Origin: Pontibacillus sp. HMF3514
GTDB lineage: Bacteria > Bacillota > Bacilli > Bacillales > BH030062
Assembly (NCBI RefSeq): GCF_009858175.1
Contig: NZ_CP047393.1
Coordinates: 868,001 to 932,000, forward strand
DNA length: 64,000 bases
Direction of reading: 5' to 3'
The notes under the pieces are model-generated. The model made no database searches and was not told where the DNA came from. It saw only the letters and a list, made by a program, of their open reading frames with translations. Every line of letters begins with the position of its first letter. Position 1 is the first letter of the stretch. Positions 61,705 to 64,000 of the stretch are shown here, piece after piece. The position numbers and the translations under genes were made by a program.

Positions 61705-61740
61705 ATGAATTAAATCCTACCATTCATTGGTAGGATTTAA
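61705..61740 (-). terminator. Terminator of the glycosidase gene
   Basis: AAATCCTACCA and TGGTAGGATTT with a 5-base loop, just after the 61748 stop. Confidence 0.8.
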
Positions 61741-61747
61741 TATTATC

Positions 61748-63514
<1,767 letters not shown>

Positions 63515-63533
63515 TTATTTTGAGCAAACGTTT

Positions 63534-63545
63534 GCGCTTTTTTGC
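63534..63545. promoter_or_regulatory. LacI-type operator, MalR-like
   Basis: Perfect palindrome GCAAACGTTTGC about 30 bases upstream of the glycosidase start. The half site recurs at 63762. Confidence 0.65.
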
Positions 63546-63604
63546 GAATTTCATAGTGTAGTATAAGATCTGGAAATACAAAGAAGTATATAACATGAGA
63601 GTAG

Positions 63605-63618
63605 AGCAAGCGCTTTCA
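63605..63618. promoter_or_regulatory. cre-like site
   Basis: AGCAAGCGCTTTCA matches the CcpA cre consensus with two mismatches, overlapping a minus-strand TTGACA. Confidence 0.5.
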
Positions 63619-63695
63619 AGTGTCAATTGATAATATATGAAATCTCTTTATAAATACTGCGTTTGCCTATGATTGTATAATTTCTATCAAAATAT

Positions 63696-63709
63696 TGAAA
63701 GCGCTTTAA
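63696..63709. promoter_or_regulatory. cre site
   Basis: TGAAAGCGCTTTAA matches the CcpA cre consensus with a single mismatch, 7 bases upstream of the -35 of the sugar-binding protein gene. Confidence 0.65.
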
Positions 63710-63716
63710 AAAACTA

Positions 63717-63744
63717 TTGCTAAAATTTACAACTCGTGTATAAT
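63717..63744 (+). promoter_or_regulatory. Promoter of the sugar-binding lipoprotein gene
   Basis: TTGCTA and perfect TATAAT are 16 bases apart. Confidence 0.65.
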
Positions 63745-63761
63745 GCTAATTAAGAAGTTGT

Positions 63762-63773
63762 GCAAACGTTTTC
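63762..63773. promoter_or_regulatory. LacI-type operator at the +10 region
   Basis: GCAAACGTTTTC, one base from the palindrome at 63534, lies just downstream of the expected transcription start, a repressing position. Confidence 0.6.
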
Positions 63774-63855
63774 CTAAATTGGTTTCATATCATCAAGACA
63801 TACTTGCTTTTGACGTTTGTACATAAATTTAATCTTATATCAGGAGGGGTCAAGC

Positions 63856-64000
63856 ATGAAAAAGGTTTTTGCTCTTTTCATGATGTTGGTTTTGGCTCTA
63901 GGTGTTCTTGCAGCATGTGCACCTGAACGACCAACTAACGAGGAATCGGAAGGTAACAATGAGGGGTCTTCAAATGAGAACACTGAAGGAGAAACGAGTT
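63856..64000 (+). CDS. Sugar-binding lipoprotein, 5' part only
   Basis: The first 48 codons: signal peptide MKKVFALFMMLVLALGVLAAC with lipobox LAAC near 18-21, then a Glu/Asn/Ser-rich linker. AGGAGGGG is 6 bases before the ATG. The rest is beyond the window. Divergence from a cytoplasmic glycosidase and MalR/CcpA-type operators suggest the maltodextrin-binding protein of an ABC importer (MdxE-like), but the solute-binding domain itself is not seen. Confidence 0.75.
   Translation, partial: MKKVFALFMMLVLALGVLAACAPERPTNEESEGNNEGSSNENTEGETS

Overview
The window reads as a chromosome segment of a low-GC, spore-forming Gram-positive bacterium of the family Bacillaceae. Gene content and order follow the Bacillus subtilis hit/ecs to yisL/asnO region in blocks: hit-ecsABC-yhaA, hmoB-pbpF-hemEHY, yhfH-yhfI-lplJ-lcfB-yhfN, comK, yhjD-yhjE-sipV, addBA-yisB-gerPFEDCBA and yisL-asnO. 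Spore germination genes (gerP, a SleB-type lytic enzyme) and monoderm-type envelope genes (liaFSR, a Tad pilus without secretin) agree with this. The genus cannot be fixed by reading alone; a Halobacillus/Pontibacillus-like relative is a guess.

Layout. 1-7565: effector-binding protein, hit and ecsABC, an M20 amidohydrolase, a ferritin-like protein and a PAP2 phosphatase. 7710-10196: liaFSR envelope-stress operon. 11041-18825: bdbC, a SleB-like hydrolase, hmoB, pbpF and the hemE-hemH-hemY haem operon. 19609-29748: LacI regulator, yhfH/yhfI/lplJ/lcfB, a TrpXYZ-like ABC operon, a SCO protein and an M48 protease. 29784-33780: candidate ncRNA, small genes, comK, yhjD/yhjE and a signal peptidase. 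33866-42640: MFS transporter, addB-addA and an HNH protein. 42740-44748: gerP operon on the minus strand. 47000-55019: a complete monoderm Tad/Flp pilus operon headed by a c-di-GMP riboswitch. 55090-64000: SDR, rocD, yisL, asnO, a lipoprotein, a broken MATE gene, and a maltodextrin locus cut by the right edge.

Regulation visible in the sequence: a perfect FadR-type operator before lcfB, a LexA (SOS) box on the yhjD promoter, a cre-like operator at the LacI gene's transcription start, a sigma-K type promoter before gerPA, a GEMM-I aptamer with terminator/antiterminator before the Tad genes, a strong palindrome between yhfH and yhfI, and four LacI/CcpA-type operators in the maltodextrin control region.

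The most unusual feature is a dispersed repeat family. Four copies (1701-2006, 10262-10914, 18873-19438, 46122-46770) share the same outer ends, whose inverted pairing is mostly preserved by compensatory changes. They carry one of two different cores: an array of 21-bp units, or a set of large hairpins. A second, GCGCC/GGGCGC-bounded repeat family also recurs, often touching stop codons. Two intergenic stretches look like undescribed structured RNAs.
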